Part shown: positions 25,651-33,599 of the stretch, in pieces
Position numbering within the stretch: the stretch's first letter is position 1
Layout of the letters: every line of letters starts with the position of its first letter
DNA from: an uncultured Lactobacillus sp.
GTDB lineage: Bacteria > Bacillota > Bacilli > Lactobacillales > Lactobacillaceae
Assembly: GCA_946479925.1 (NCBI GenBank)
Contig: CAMLHK010000009.1
Location: forward strand, 1-34,717
Length of the DNA: 34,717 nt
Direction of reading: 5' to 3'
Notes under the pieces: generated by a model
Databases searched by the model: none
Told to the model about the DNA's origin: nothing
The model's input: only the letters and a program-made list of their open reading frames with translations
Made by a program: the position numbers and the translations under genes

Positions 25651-26814
25651 TTACCTCTTTGACTCATTCTTAGTTTGAATATAATCGACCAAAATCAGTA
25701 ATACGATTAGAAAACAGGAACTAATAATCACTGTAAGCATCCCGTTTCCAAAATTAACCTGTACATTCTCTAACTCATATGCCAAAGTACCAGAAACTGT
25801 CTTAAGTGGATTTAGATAAGTGCTTGGAAGCCATTGAGCAATCGCGTTTAACGGCTGTATCACTATCGTTATTAAGGAGCCACCAATTAACAATAAAATT
25901 GTTAGCAGCAATGACGGCAATTGATTACGGAAAATTTTAGCAATAAGTTGCGTAAAAAGTGCAATAAATAGAATTGCAAAAATTTGTAAAATCAATGCGT
26001 TGGGTACAATTTGACTTACTGGAACAATTCCCAAGGCAAATTTTCCGTTTACTACCTGATGGATAATGTATGGATAAGCAATATTACCTGTACCAAAAAA
26101 CAAGGATGCACAGGCAAAAATTAATAAACTCATCCCTAACAAAATTACAATTCCACATATCCAGCCAATACTTGCGTTAGTTAAAATACTCTGGATTCTA
26201 CCTATCGGCAAAACCATCGTAATGTCTTTTCCATTGCGATATGAACCAGTATATAGATAGGTCAAAATAAAAATCATGACTAAAGTTAATAAAATCGGCC
26301 AATATGTTTCATTTAGGTTTAGCAAAATTTGAATACCTGAAACAGGTGTATCACTTTCATAAGGCATCGGATGCGCTTTTAAATATTTAAAGCGCAGCTC
26401 AATGCCATTCACAAAGTTCTTCGAATTACTTTCAGAATTATTTTTTTTCAACTCTTTTGTTGCCCTTATTTGTTCTTCATATACGGGCACCCAATGATTA
26501 TTGTTGATATCCTCTAGCAATTTTTGTTTTTTGGCCAACGAAGTCTCGACTTTCTTCAAATCTTTCTTAGTTGATTGATATCTGTGATCCGTAGGTTTAA
26601 GCTCGCTGAGTTTTCGCTTGCTTTCTGCAACGATTTTTTTCTGCAATATAATATTACCTTGTAGCTGGCCTTTAATGGAAAAATTGTTACTATTCAGAGC
26701 TTTAGAATTGAAGTAAAGTACAGTAAGCGAAAAGATGAGCAGTATGACTACAGAGATTACTGTCAACTTAGATTTAGTGATTTTTTTGCGTTGTAAAGAA
26801 AAATAAGTACCCAT
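25651..26814 (-). CDS. ABC-2-type permease, first paralogue
   Basis: A 387-residue membrane protein starting MGTYFSLQRKKITKSK. One helix near 15-35, a 130-residue charged outer loop (KKIVAESKRKLSELKPTDHR and onward), then five helices near 175-195, 215-245, 275-300, 303-325 and 358-380. Conserved motifs with the other two copies: SGIQILLNLNETYWPIL, GTGNIAYPYIIHQVVNGK, IAQWLPSTYLNPLK. It starts 2 bp after the ATPase stop codon with GAGGTATAGAC ahead, so it is translationally coupled to it. Layout resembles permeases of lactobacillar bacteriocin-type immunity or export systems, but this is a resemblance only. Confidence 0.82.
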   Translation of the reverse strand: MGTYFSLQRKKITKSKLTVISVVILLIFSLTVLYFNSKALNSNNFSIKGQLQGNIILQKKIVAESKRKLSELKPTDHRYQSTKKDLKKVETSLAKKQKLLEDINNNHWVPVYEEQIRATKELKKNNSESNSKNFVNGIELRFKYLKAHPMPYESDTPVSGIQILLNLNETYWPILLTLVMIFILTYLYTGSYRNGKDITMVLPIGRIQSILTNASIGWICGIVILLGMSLLIFACASLFFGTGNIAYPYIIHQVVNGKFALGIVPVSQIVPNALILQIFAILFIALFTQLIAKIFRNQLPSLLLTILLLIGGSLITIVIQPLNAIAQWLPSTYLNPLKTVSGTLAYELENVQVNFGNGMLTVIISSCFLIVLLILVDYIQTKNESKR

Positions 26815-26816
26815 GT

Positions 26817-27431
26817 CTATACCTCATGCATCATTTGTTTTTCTAGAACAAGCCGATGAAGATTATTAACTTTAACTTCACTGCTATAATGCGAAGTTAA
26901 AATAATACACTTATTCCTATTTGTAATCTCATCATTTAGTCGCTGATATAATTTATTACGACTTTCTTCATCCAAGCCATTAGTTATTTCATCCATTAGA
27001 TAGTAATCAGCATCACTTGTGAAGTACATTGCTACAATTAACTTTTGTTTCATCCCTAAGGAGTATTTCTTGATTGGAACCTTGGCAAATTCATTAACAC
27101 CCAAAAAGGTCATCTCTCGATCAAGGTCTGCATTCGAGTGCCATAGCTTTTTAACAAAATTAAGATAATCCAAGCTGTTGAGGTTATCATTAAACCAATC
27201 ATTACTTTCAAAGAAAAAGAAGTTTTGCTTTTTCTTTGCATATGGCTCTCCATCTAACAAAATAGTTCCTGCCGAAATTGGAATTAAATTTGTGATTGCA
27301 CGAAGAAAGCTTGTTTTTCCCGAACCATTTTCCGCAGCAATTTGATAAAACTGTCCTGGCTTAAACTGATAAGTAAAGTCATGCAAAATTGGTTGGCGTG
27401 TTTTAATTGATAGATTGTTAATTGTCAGCAT
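26817..27431 (-). CDS. ABC transporter ATP-binding protein of three-permease system
   Basis: A compact 204-residue ABC ATPase. Walker A AENGSGKTSF (near 34-43), signature YSLGMKQKL (LSGGQ variant usual in ABC-2 exporters), Walker B YYLMDEITNGLD and H-loop ILTSHYSSEV near the end are visible. It lacks the ~80 extra C-terminal residues of drug-exporter ATPases. I choose the ATG at 27431 (MLTINNLSIKTRQP) because AAGGAG lies 7 nt upstream; the frame extends a further 11 codons. It is the first gene of the operon with three permeases, which must share this single ATPase. No confident promoter was seen in the AT-rich DNA upstream. Confidence 0.88.
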   Translation of the reverse strand: MLTINNLSIKTRQPILHDFTYQFKPGQFYQIAAENGSGKTSFLRAITNLIPISAGTILLDGEPYAKKKQNFFFFESNDWFNDNLNSLDYLNFVKKLWHSNADLDREMTFLGVNEFAKVPIKKYSLGMKQKLIVAMYFTSDADYYLMDEITNGLDEESRNKLYQRLNDEITNRNKCIILTSHYSSEVKVNNLHRLVLEKQMMHEV

Positions 27432-27560
27432 ATGTGGTCTCCTTAAATACAAACAAAATTTCAAACTAATAATTAAAGTTTAACAAAACTACTCATAAAA
27501 CCTGTTTTATTTAAACATTTTTTAATGAATTAACTTTATAGTTAAAATTTTGCAAATTAA

Positions 27561-27590
27561 AAATAGGACGTAAAATATCCTATCTTTTAA
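27561..27590. repeat. Hairpin repeat, copy 1
   Basis: TAGGACGTAAAATATCCTATCTTTT (part) contains ATAGGA (27563-27568) and TCCTAT (27578-27583). Nearly the same sequence occurs again at 28680-28712. It could terminate transcripts on either strand; on the minus strand TTTTTAATTT follows. Confidence 0.65.
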
Positions 27591-27645
27591 GTACTAGATT
27601 AATAGCGGAATACAACCCTTTTTTCAATTGCTAAACGCTAGTACT
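27590..27645. repeat. 8-bp perfect inverted repeat
   Basis: AGTACTAG (27590-27597) and CTAGTACT (27638-27645) are inverted, 40 bp apart, adjoining the hairpin repeat. Function unknown; in AT-rich DNA such pairs can arise by chance. Confidence 0.4.
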
Positions 27646-27829
27646 ATTTTGCACTATGACACTTAAAAAAGGCGCCATACCCTAGTCTCAACTGCATAAT
27701 CTCTTCTAAATAAAGCAAATATTTTAAAGCTAATATTAAAAAAGCTATTGAACTAATAATGCCATTTTTAACTATTAGAAATACTATTTTAGTTCCTATT
27801 TATAAATAAGTTTTAGGAGATATAACGCT

Positions 27830-28385
27830 ATTCAAATATTTTAAACAAAGTGGCAATTTAGTTTGGTAATTGCCTTAACAGTCATTAATGCTGGCTTTTC
27901 AACTCTGGCGGAAATCGCTAGTTCCAATGCTTTAACTCAAATAACTTAAGCTACACGCACAGCAATTTTTCATCTGGATTATAACTATGGCCTTAGCTTA
28001 TGTAATGTATGCCATTTTTGGTTACTTGATTAATGTTAACCAAACCAAAAAGTAGATTAAGCAAGCAATAAGTGCGTGTGGTCTTGATAAAACAATCGAA
28101 CATTTGCCTGATGGGTTAAACACTTTATTAACCAACCATGGAACGAACTTGTCTGGTGGCCAAAAGCAAAAAATTACAGATGCCTGGGCACTTTTGCGGG
28201 ACACACTAGTTTACTTATTTGATGAAGCATCTTCATCACTGAATAAATCTACTAACAATTCTTTAGAAAAATTAATCTTAACGCAAAAAGATAAAAACAG
28301 TTACCTTAGTAACACATCACCTGCAAAACTGACTGCTGACCTGTCTAATGAAATAATTGATTTGAAAGATCAATGTGAGAGTTAA
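27830..28385 (+). pseudogene. Relic of an ABC exporter (fused permease-ATPase)
   Basis: After AGGAGATATAACG the reading starts at CTA where an ATG would be expected, giving FKYFKQSGNLVW, then a frame change to VIALTVINAGFSTLAEIAS, another to FFIWIITMALAYVMYAIFGY, a stop, then the C-terminal ATPase end: signature LSGGQKQKI, Walker B-like LVYLFDEASSSLN. Walker A and most membrane helices are absent, an internal deletion of most of the gene. The H-loop histidine is also gone (YLSNTSPAKL). Family: LmrA/MdlB-like half-transporters common in lactobacilli. A plus-strand terminator at 28512-28553 would have served the original gene. It is clearly no longer functional. Confidence 0.85.
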
Positions 28386-28511
28386 GCCCTTGGATTAACT
28401 CAGCGCTTGGCGTCAAAACATTGATTTTTCAATACTTTTCTACACTAAATATAAAAGAGCAATCACTTCATTATGACGTAAACCTGCATTTATGGCTATT
28501 AACTGTTAATT

Positions 28512-28553
28512 AAGGACTAATTTCCGATATTAAATCGGAGTTAGTCCTTTTAT
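28512..28553 (+). terminator. Terminator after the ABC exporter relic
   Basis: AAGGACTAA (28512-28520) pairs with TTAGTCCTT (28541-28549), with inner pairs TCCGAT/ATCGGA, followed by TTTATTTT on the plus strand. Confidence 0.75.
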
Positions 28554-29111
28554 TTTGATTCTTTTCTGAATGTAATAAATAATGCAGTCTCTCATTGCAT
28601 TTTCAATTCACAGAGATCTTTAAACTACTTTTTAAATCACATTGACCAAATTAACTTCTCAATCAAAAAATTGGTAAATAAAAAGATAGGACATAAAGTA
28701 TCCTATCTTTTTACAGCGTACTCTCTCAATACCGGTTTAAATTGCAAGGTGGAATTATACAGCGAAAAATCAAAAGACATTTTGAGGCGACGGAGGAGAG
28801 ATTTTCCATAAATCAGCTCAAAACTAGTTCTTCATTCGAGGTAGCAATTTGAGTACATAAATTTTTGAAACATCATGATTATCATGGCGGTATTGAAAGT
28901 TATAAGAAAAATGTATGTGTAGCAATCTACTAACAAAGCCGTTTGCGTTCAATTGCTACGTATAGTATATCAGTAAAAAGAAAAGTACTCACGAATACAT
29001 CTAGAAAAGAATACACGTTTCTTTTTCTGTCGGCTTATATTAGTACGCTCTTAAAATCTGTTAACTAAAAATCAATTCTCACTTTACCTATTAAGTCCTG
29101 TATTAACAGAA
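28554..29111. other. Non-coding accessory stretch with palindromes
   Basis: No gene that I can support lies in these 560 bases. Visible are the second hairpin repeat (28680-28712), an open plus-strand run without start codon from about 28697 to 28858 (RFKLQGGIIQRKIKRHFEAT and more), a CATGATTATCATG palindrome (28874-28886) and inverted copies of GTAGCAAT (28919-28926 and 28952-28959, plus a direct copy at 28841). It may be remnants of a lost gene or a small RNA locus. Confidence 0.5.
28680..28712. repeat. Hairpin repeat, copy 2
   Basis: AAAAAGATAGGA (28680-28691) and TCCTATCTTTTT (28701-28712) form a 12-bp perfect stem with a 9-nt loop. The core TAGGACRTAAARTATCCTAT is shared with copy 1 about 1.1 kb away, and GTACT follows in both copies. 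Confidence 0.75.
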
Positions 29112-29741
29112 CTAATATCTAGGATATAGTCCGATTAGCAGTGCTGGAATATCCTTGTATTCAAGTTGACCCATCCATTTTTTCAATTCTTTAACGGAGG
29201 TTTTAGCAATTGCTCGCTCTTTTGGATCTTTTACTTGGTCTGCTAGTTTAGTTGCCTTTTTGAGTTGCTTCTTAGCTGATTTCATTTGCATAATATCGCA
29301 ATAATCCATCACCTTTAGCTCGGCCTTAATTAACTTATTAAGGCTCTTTTTTTGAGCATTAACATTGTATAAGTCACTAACAATGTTAACCCAGCCTTTT
29401 GCTTGACCAGTCTGATCAATAATATGAACCTGTACGCCATTTTTTAATGAACTAACCTGATCCACCTTAAAGAGGTCTTGATCATTAACCAACTTCTCTA
29501 CTTCTGCTTTGGGTAGGTGCGCTGCTTGATGTGCTTTTAGGGAAATAGTGGCATCATGATTTAATCTAAAAACATAACCTGCTTTAGCTAATCGGATTGA
29601 CGCCTTTTCATCGGTCTTTGCCTCTTGCTTACTTTCCTCACTGGTCGATGCGTCAACAACTGATGTTGCGATTGTACCAGTTGCAACTGAAAACAGTGCG
29701 ATGGCTGCAGAAATTGTGAGTAGCTTTACGCCCTTCTTCAT
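29112..29741 (-). CDS. Small secreted protein of unknown function
   Basis: A 209-residue protein with a clear signal peptide: MKKGVKLLTISAAIALFSVA, cleavage predicted near VVDA-STSE (residues ~29-32). The mature part starts with a Lys/Glu-rich linker, then a possible SH3-like beta segment (GYVFRLNHDATISLKAHQ, then GVQVHIIDQTGQAKGWVNI), then helical K-rich repeats (KKQLKKATKLADQVKDPKE). No anchor motif (LPxTG or SLAP) is visible, so it may be released or held by charge. Family unknown; similar small cell-surface proteins are found in lactobacilli. GAGG precedes the ATG by 10 nt. A 10-bp inverted repeat surrounds its promoter region (29743-29812). Confidence 0.75.
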   Translation of the reverse strand: MKKGVKLLTISAAIALFSVATGTIATSVVDASTSEESKQEAKTDEKASIRLAKAGYVFRLNHDATISLKAHQAAHLPKAEVEKLVNDQDLFKVDQVSSLKNGVQVHIIDQTGQAKGWVNIVSDLYNVNAQKKSLNKLIKAELKVMDYCDIMQMKSAKKQLKKATKLADQVKDPKERAIAKTSVKELKKWMGQLEYKDIPALLIGLYPRY

Positions 29742-29742
29742 T

Positions 29743-29812
29743 GGTTAATTATCCTCACTAGTTCTAAAAATATCATTTACTATTGTAACATTGAGAATTC
29801 TAATAATTAACC
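29743..29812. repeat. 10-bp inverted repeat flanking the promoter of the secreted protein
   Basis: GGTTAATTAT (29743-29752) and ATAATTAACC (29803-29812) are perfect inverted copies 50 bp apart. A TACAAT-like -10 for the gene lies between them; one copy overlaps the expected -35 and the other lies at the start codon. Possible twin operators or an RNA stem that hides the start. Confidence 0.45.
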
Positions 29813-29870
29813 TTTTTCTGTTATGTAACAAGGAAGAAATTAGTTTCTTTTGTTAAGTGCTAGAATCAAT

Positions 29871-31202
29871 CTACTGATTATTTAGCTCAGCCTGCTTCAA
29901 TGCAACACGTTCTGAAATCTTAATAAATGGAATATAGAACAAGGTGCAGACCACTAAAATAACGATTTGAACTAGCACTACTTTCCAGTCTCCACCACTG
30001 GCCAGCAAACCACTTAAAATTGGTGGTGTAGTCCAAGGAACTAAGTATGCCAAAGGTTTTACAAAACCAATTGCAGTTGCAAAGTAGCCGATTAACGAGC
30101 CAATAACAGGACTCAAAACAAATGGAATAATCATTGGAATGTTAAAGACAATTGGGAAACCAAAGATAATTGGTTCATTGATTTCAAAAATTCCTGGGAT
30201 AACTGCCAATTTAACTACATCCTTATATGGTTTATAGTGTGAAACTAGCAAAACAGCAATAATTAGGGCGATTGTTAAACCTGTTCCACCCATTTGTGAA
30301 TAAACCGTTACGAAGTCTGTGTTAATAATGTGTGTAGCTTGTTTGCCCGCTTGAACAGCAGCCATATTTTCATTCATATTAACCAAGTTCAACGGATCAA
30401 GTAAGGAGCCATTAATTACAGTTTGGTGAATTCCTAATGTATATAAGAAATTACCGGTTGAGTAGATTAGCAGGAATCCTGGCAGTGACGTATTAACTGA
30501 ACGCAATGGCTCTTGAATTAACCGTGAAATAAGTGTTACCAGGTCAGCATTGAAGTATGCCAATACTGCTGCAAATACACCAAATAATCCCAGAGTTAAT
30601 AAGGATGGTAGTAAAACAGAAAAACTTTGACCTACGGCAGGTGGAACTTGATCCCCCAAGTTAATCTTTAAAGCTTTAACTTTTGAAAGTCGTAAGTATA
30701 TTTCAGTTGCCAATAAGCCGATAATAATGCCTGCAAACATCCCCGTTGTACCAACTTGAGAATATAGCACTGCTCCTGTAACTTCTACTGCCTTTTTAGC
30801 TCCATCTGGAGTCACACTAACGTGGATAGCCAACATGATAAAAACTGCGGAAAGAGCAATTGCCGCTGCTGAAATTGGACTATCGTAAGACTTATTTTTG
30901 GCCAAATAATATGCAATCATTGGCGCAATTAGGATACTTGCAACATTTAGCGTTCCGTTGGTTAAAGATGTTCCAAATACTTGAAACTTTGCTAACATGT
31001 CGCCCTTGAGCACCCAAGTAAATAATACGTTGTTAAAAAACACTGCTACCCCGGCCAAGATAAACATCGGCATCAGTGTGGCAAAGGCATCTCGCAAAGA
31101 ACGCAAATGAACTTGATTCCCAATTTTTACAGATATGTCCGTAAACTTATCCAAAAACCGTTGCAGTTTTGGATGAGCTTGTGTATTACTAACGTCATTC
31201 AT
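29871..31202 (-). CDS. celB: PTS system cellobiose/beta-glucoside EIIC component
   Basis: A 443-residue membrane permease of the lactose/cellobiose PTS family (EIIC), with about ten helices. Typical are PKLQRFLDKFTDISVKIGNQ at the start and the SLPGFLLIYSTGNFLYTLGIH and NEPIIFGFPIVFNIPMIIP segments, the latter the sugar-binding NEP loop. It imports a beta-glucoside with phosphorylation. EIIA and EIIB parts are not in this window and must come from elsewhere. I use the ATG at 31202, which has GAGGTG 6 nt upstream; the frame also opens to GTG at 31211. It follows the GH1 gene by 18 bp. Confidence 0.92.
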   Translation of the reverse strand: MNDVSNTQAHPKLQRFLDKFTDISVKIGNQVHLRSLRDAFATLMPMFILAGVAVFFNNVLFTWVLKGDMLAKFQVFGTSLTNGTLNVASILIAPMIAYYLAKNKSYDSPISAAAIALSAVFIMLAIHVSVTPDGAKKAVEVTGAVLYSQVGTTGMFAGIIIGLLATEIYLRLSKVKALKINLGDQVPPAVGQSFSVLLPSLLTLGLFGVFAAVLAYFNADLVTLISRLIQEPLRSVNTSLPGFLLIYSTGNFLYTLGIHQTVINGSLLDPLNLVNMNENMAAVQAGKQATHIINTDFVTVYSQMGGTGLTIALIIAVLLVSHYKPYKDVVKLAVIPGIFEINEPIIFGFPIVFNIPMIIPFVLSPVIGSLIGYFATAIGFVKPLAYLVPWTTPPILSGLLASGGDWKVVLVQIVILVVCTLFYIPFIKISERVALKQAELNNQ

Positions 31203-31220
31203 ATTTAACACCTCACATGT

Positions 31221-32588
31221 TTAAGATAAGTCTTGTCCGTTAGACTTAATTACTTTTTGGAGCCAATAATAGCTTTTCTTAGGTACGCGCTTCATATCAC
31301 GCAAGTCATGATTCGTTCGGTTAACATACACCACGCCATAGCGTTTCTCCATATCACCTTGCGAACTCAAAATATCAATTAGTCCCCAGCCAAGGTAGCC
31401 GATAACTTCCACTCCATCTTCTTCAATTGCGGCTTTCATTGCTTTAATATGATTGCGGTGATATTCAATTCGGTAGTCATCGTTAATAGGATGTTCTCCA
31501 TCCCACTTCTCACGCACCCCGATTCCATTTTCAATTGGAAATACAGGTAAGTGGTAGCGTAGATAGATCTTGTTTAAAACATCACGGAAACCTAAGGGAT
31601 CAATTTGCCAATCCCACTCGGTCGTTTTGAGATAAGGATTGTCCTTTTTGCCATAATCCTGGTAGAGATTTGGTGCTGTACCAGCAGGTATCTTACTTGC
31701 ATCAATCGTACTGGAAGCGTAGTAGCTAAAACTCAGGAAATCACTCTTAAGGCGTGAAATTTCTGCCATTTCTTTGTCATTAACATCAAGTTCTAACTTA
31801 TTCTGTTTAACAAAATTAATTACTGCATCCGAGTACTTACCGTAGCTAAACGCATCTAGTAAATCAAAGTTCAGGAATTCGTCTATTTGATGCGCCGCAA
31901 AGACATCAGCAGGATTTGCAGTTGCACCATAAACTTGGTTGTAAGCTAGCATCCCACCAATTTTTGCATCTGTTTGATTATGTAAATAATTAGCAACCGC
32001 CGCATGACAGTACATAACATTATGAGCAATTTGATAAATATCGGTTAAAGTCTTATCACCTTTTAAATAACCAGCAATTTGAAATACCCCCGAAGTGTGA
32101 TACAAGTTTTGTTCATTAAAAGTAATCCAGTACTTAACTCGATCTGTAAAGTGGTCAATCACGATTTTGCTATAGCGAATAAAGTCTTCACACACTTTTT
32201 TACTAATAAAACCGTTGTAATCTTCTGCTAAGTGTAAAGGCATATCAAAATGGTAAAGACATATCATTGGCTCAATATTACGTGCTAGTAGACCATCTAC
32301 TAGCTTGTCATAATATTTAAGCCCTTCCTCATTAACTTCACCGTCACCATCCTTGATGACACGTGACCAAGAAATCTGGAACCGATACATATTCATTCCA
32401 AGATCTTTCATGTAATCAAAGTCTTCATCAAAATGATGGTAATTATCATTTGCAAAGTGCCAGTCACTAATATGCGGGCCAGACTTACGAACATCATAAA
32501 CAGATAGGCTTTTACCGCCTTCGTTCCACCCGCCTTCTGTTTGCATACTTGAACTGGAATTGCCCCAGAAAAATTTTGTCATTATCAT
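31221..32588 (-). CDS. bglA: 6-phospho-beta-glucosidase (GH1)
   Basis: A 455-residue family 1 glycoside hydrolase. The acid/base Glu is in YWITFNEQNLY (TFNEQ), and the nucleophile Glu is in FPIENGIGVREKWDG, where most members have TENG. The N-terminal FFWGNSSSSMQTEGGWNEGG is typical. It hydrolyses phosphorylated disaccharides such as cellobiose-6'-phosphate brought in by the PTS. First gene of the operon, start at ATG 32588 or the ATG at 32582 (GAAAGAAG upstream fits the second better). Promoter and cre site are described separately. Confidence 0.93.
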   Translation of the reverse strand: MIMTKFFWGNSSSSMQTEGGWNEGGKSLSVYDVRKSGPHISDWHFANDNYHHFDEDFDYMKDLGMNMYRFQISWSRVIKDGDGEVNEEGLKYYDKLVDGLLARNIEPMICLYHFDMPLHLAEDYNGFISKKVCEDFIRYSKIVIDHFTDRVKYWITFNEQNLYHTSGVFQIAGYLKGDKTLTDIYQIAHNVMYCHAAVANYLHNQTDAKIGGMLAYNQVYGATANPADVFAAHQIDEFLNFDLLDAFSYGKYSDAVINFVKQNKLELDVNDKEMAEISRLKSDFLSFSYYASSTIDASKIPAGTAPNLYQDYGKKDNPYLKTTEWDWQIDPLGFRDVLNKIYLRYHLPVFPIENGIGVREKWDGEHPINDDYRIEYHRNHIKAMKAAIEEDGVEVIGYLGWGLIDILSSQGDMEKRYGVVYVNRTNHDLRDMKRVPKKSYYWLQKVIKSNGQDLS

Positions 32589-32605
32589 AACTTCTTTCTA
32601 TTTAT

Positions 32606-32619
32606 TAAAAGCGCTTTCA
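32606..32619. promoter_or_regulatory. Catabolite-responsive element (cre)
   Basis: TAAAAGCGCTTTCA carries the palindromic core AAAGCGCTTT and fits the cre consensus TGWAANCGNTNWCA with one mismatch. It lies between the bglA -10 box and the start codon, where CcpA binding would block transcription when preferred sugars are present. Confidence 0.75.
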
Positions 32620-32625
32620 AAAATA

Positions 32626-32654
32626 ATCATATTTCATCTTGCTTTTTAAGTAAA
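32626..32654 (-). promoter_or_regulatory. Promoter of the bglA-celB operon
   Basis: TTTACT (32649-32654) and TATGAT (32626-32631) on the minus strand are 17 bp apart. The -35 overlaps an AAGTAAA half-site (32648-32654) of the probable GntR operator, so the divergent regulator could block it. Confidence 0.6.
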
Positions 32655-32674
32655 TGATTGGCAAGCTGTAAGTA

Positions 32675-32691
32675 AAGTAAATAGTTTACTT
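32675..32691. promoter_or_regulatory. Probable GntR operator
   Basis: AAGTAAA (32675-32681) and TTTACTT (32685-32691) are perfect inverted copies 3 bp apart, just ahead of the gntR ribosome binding site. A further AAGTAAA lies at 32648-32654 over the bglA -35. The palindrome is a good candidate for autoregulation of gntR and repression of bglA. Confidence 0.6.
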
Positions 32692-32708
32692 ATAGTTGGA
32701 GGTGCATG

Positions 32709-33422
32709 ATGATCACAAGACCTAAATACATAAAAATTGCCAACAAAATTGAAGAAGATATTCTAATGCATAAGTATCAAAAAGAGCTGCCTCATATTGA
32801 CCAGCTAGCAGCAGACTATGCAACTAGTAAGGTTACAATTGTCAAAGCCATCCGCTTTCTGAGCTATCAAAACGTCGTCAAACCGATTCGCGGTCACGGA
32901 ACCCTGATTTTGACAGAAAAAGAAGTTGAAATTGCCAAAAAGGATAACGCTAATGAGCACGTCGGCTTTACCGAACGAATCAAAAACACGGCACTATTAA
33001 CCAATCACATCGTGTCATTTGACCTGCGTGAACCAACTGACAAAGAAGTCGCTCTTTTAAAAATTAGTCGCAGCGATCTAGTATATGACATTATTAGACA
33101 GCGCTTGTTAAGTGATTTTCCGGTACGTCTTGAATATACTGTAATGCCAGTGAAGGTTATTCCAGGTATTACTGAAGAAGTTCTTAGGAAGTCAGTCTAT
33201 GGATATATTGAAAATACGCTTCACCTAAAAGTTGGTAAGGCCAATAGAATTCTTCGTGCTGATAAACCAGATGCTTATGATCAGCTATATTTAAAGTGCA
33301 GCAAAACTGATCCGGTTTTTGAAGTTGAACAAGTTTGTTATTTGACTAATGGTATTCCCTTTGAGTATTCACAAACGCGAAATCGTTATGACCACGGTGA
33401 ACTAACTCTAAACCAAGTATAA
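32709..33422 (+). CDS. GntR family regulator with UTRA domain
   Basis: A 237-residue regulator. The N-terminal winged helix-turn-helix (about 3-68) contains LPHIDQLAADYATSKVTIVK and ends in RGHGTLIL; the C-terminal UTRA domain (about 90-230) senses a sugar phosphate in this family (e.g., LVYDIIRQRLLSDFPVRLEY). It lies divergent to the bgl operon, so its ligand is probably the phosphorylated beta-glucoside. Both ATG 32706 and ATG 32709 are possible; I prefer 32709, which gives better spacing to GGAGGT (32698-32703). A terminator follows at 33450-33479. Confidence 0.92.
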   Translation: MITRPKYIKIANKIEEDILMHKYQKELPHIDQLAADYATSKVTIVKAIRFLSYQNVVKPIRGHGTLILTEKEVEIAKKDNANEHVGFTERIKNTALLTNHIVSFDLREPTDKEVALLKISRSDLVYDIIRQRLLSDFPVRLEYTVMPVKVIPGITEEVLRKSVYGYIENTLHLKVGKANRILRADKPDAYDQLYLKCSKTDPVFEVEQVCYLTNGIPFEYSQTRNRYDHGELTLNQV

Positions 33423-33449
33423 AGTCTTTATCCCTTTAATTAGTAACAC

Positions 33450-33479
33450 AAAAAAAGAGCTCAAAAAAGCTCCTTTTTA
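33450..33479 (+). terminator. Terminator of gntR
   Basis: AAAAAAAGAGCT and AGCTCCTTTTT pair with one bulged C around a short A-rich loop, followed by U residues, 28 bp after the gntR stop. Confidence 0.7.
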
Positions 33480-33599
33480 TTTGGTACGAAAAAAATATTG
33501 ATTATAGCTGTAAATTGGCTTTGATGTAAAGTATTCTTACACTTGTTTTCATAAAAATTGCCGCTAAAAGGACTCTATCTTATGACTAATTTTAGTGCT

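Noticed and set aside
28022-28204. 60-codon minus-strand ORF
   Set aside because: Antisense to the ABC exporter relic; no ribosome binding site.
27830-28385. Short functional ABC ATPase
   Set aside because: Walker A is absent, the H-loop is broken and the upstream frames are disrupted, so it is a pseudogene.
28841-28959. CRISPR-like repeat (GTAGCAAT copies)
   Set aside because: Copies are too short, differ in orientation and have no regular spacing; no cas gene nearby.
29742-29870. Terminator after celB
   Set aside because: AAGAAA/TTTCTT can pair at 29832-29850, but no U run follows on the minus strand.
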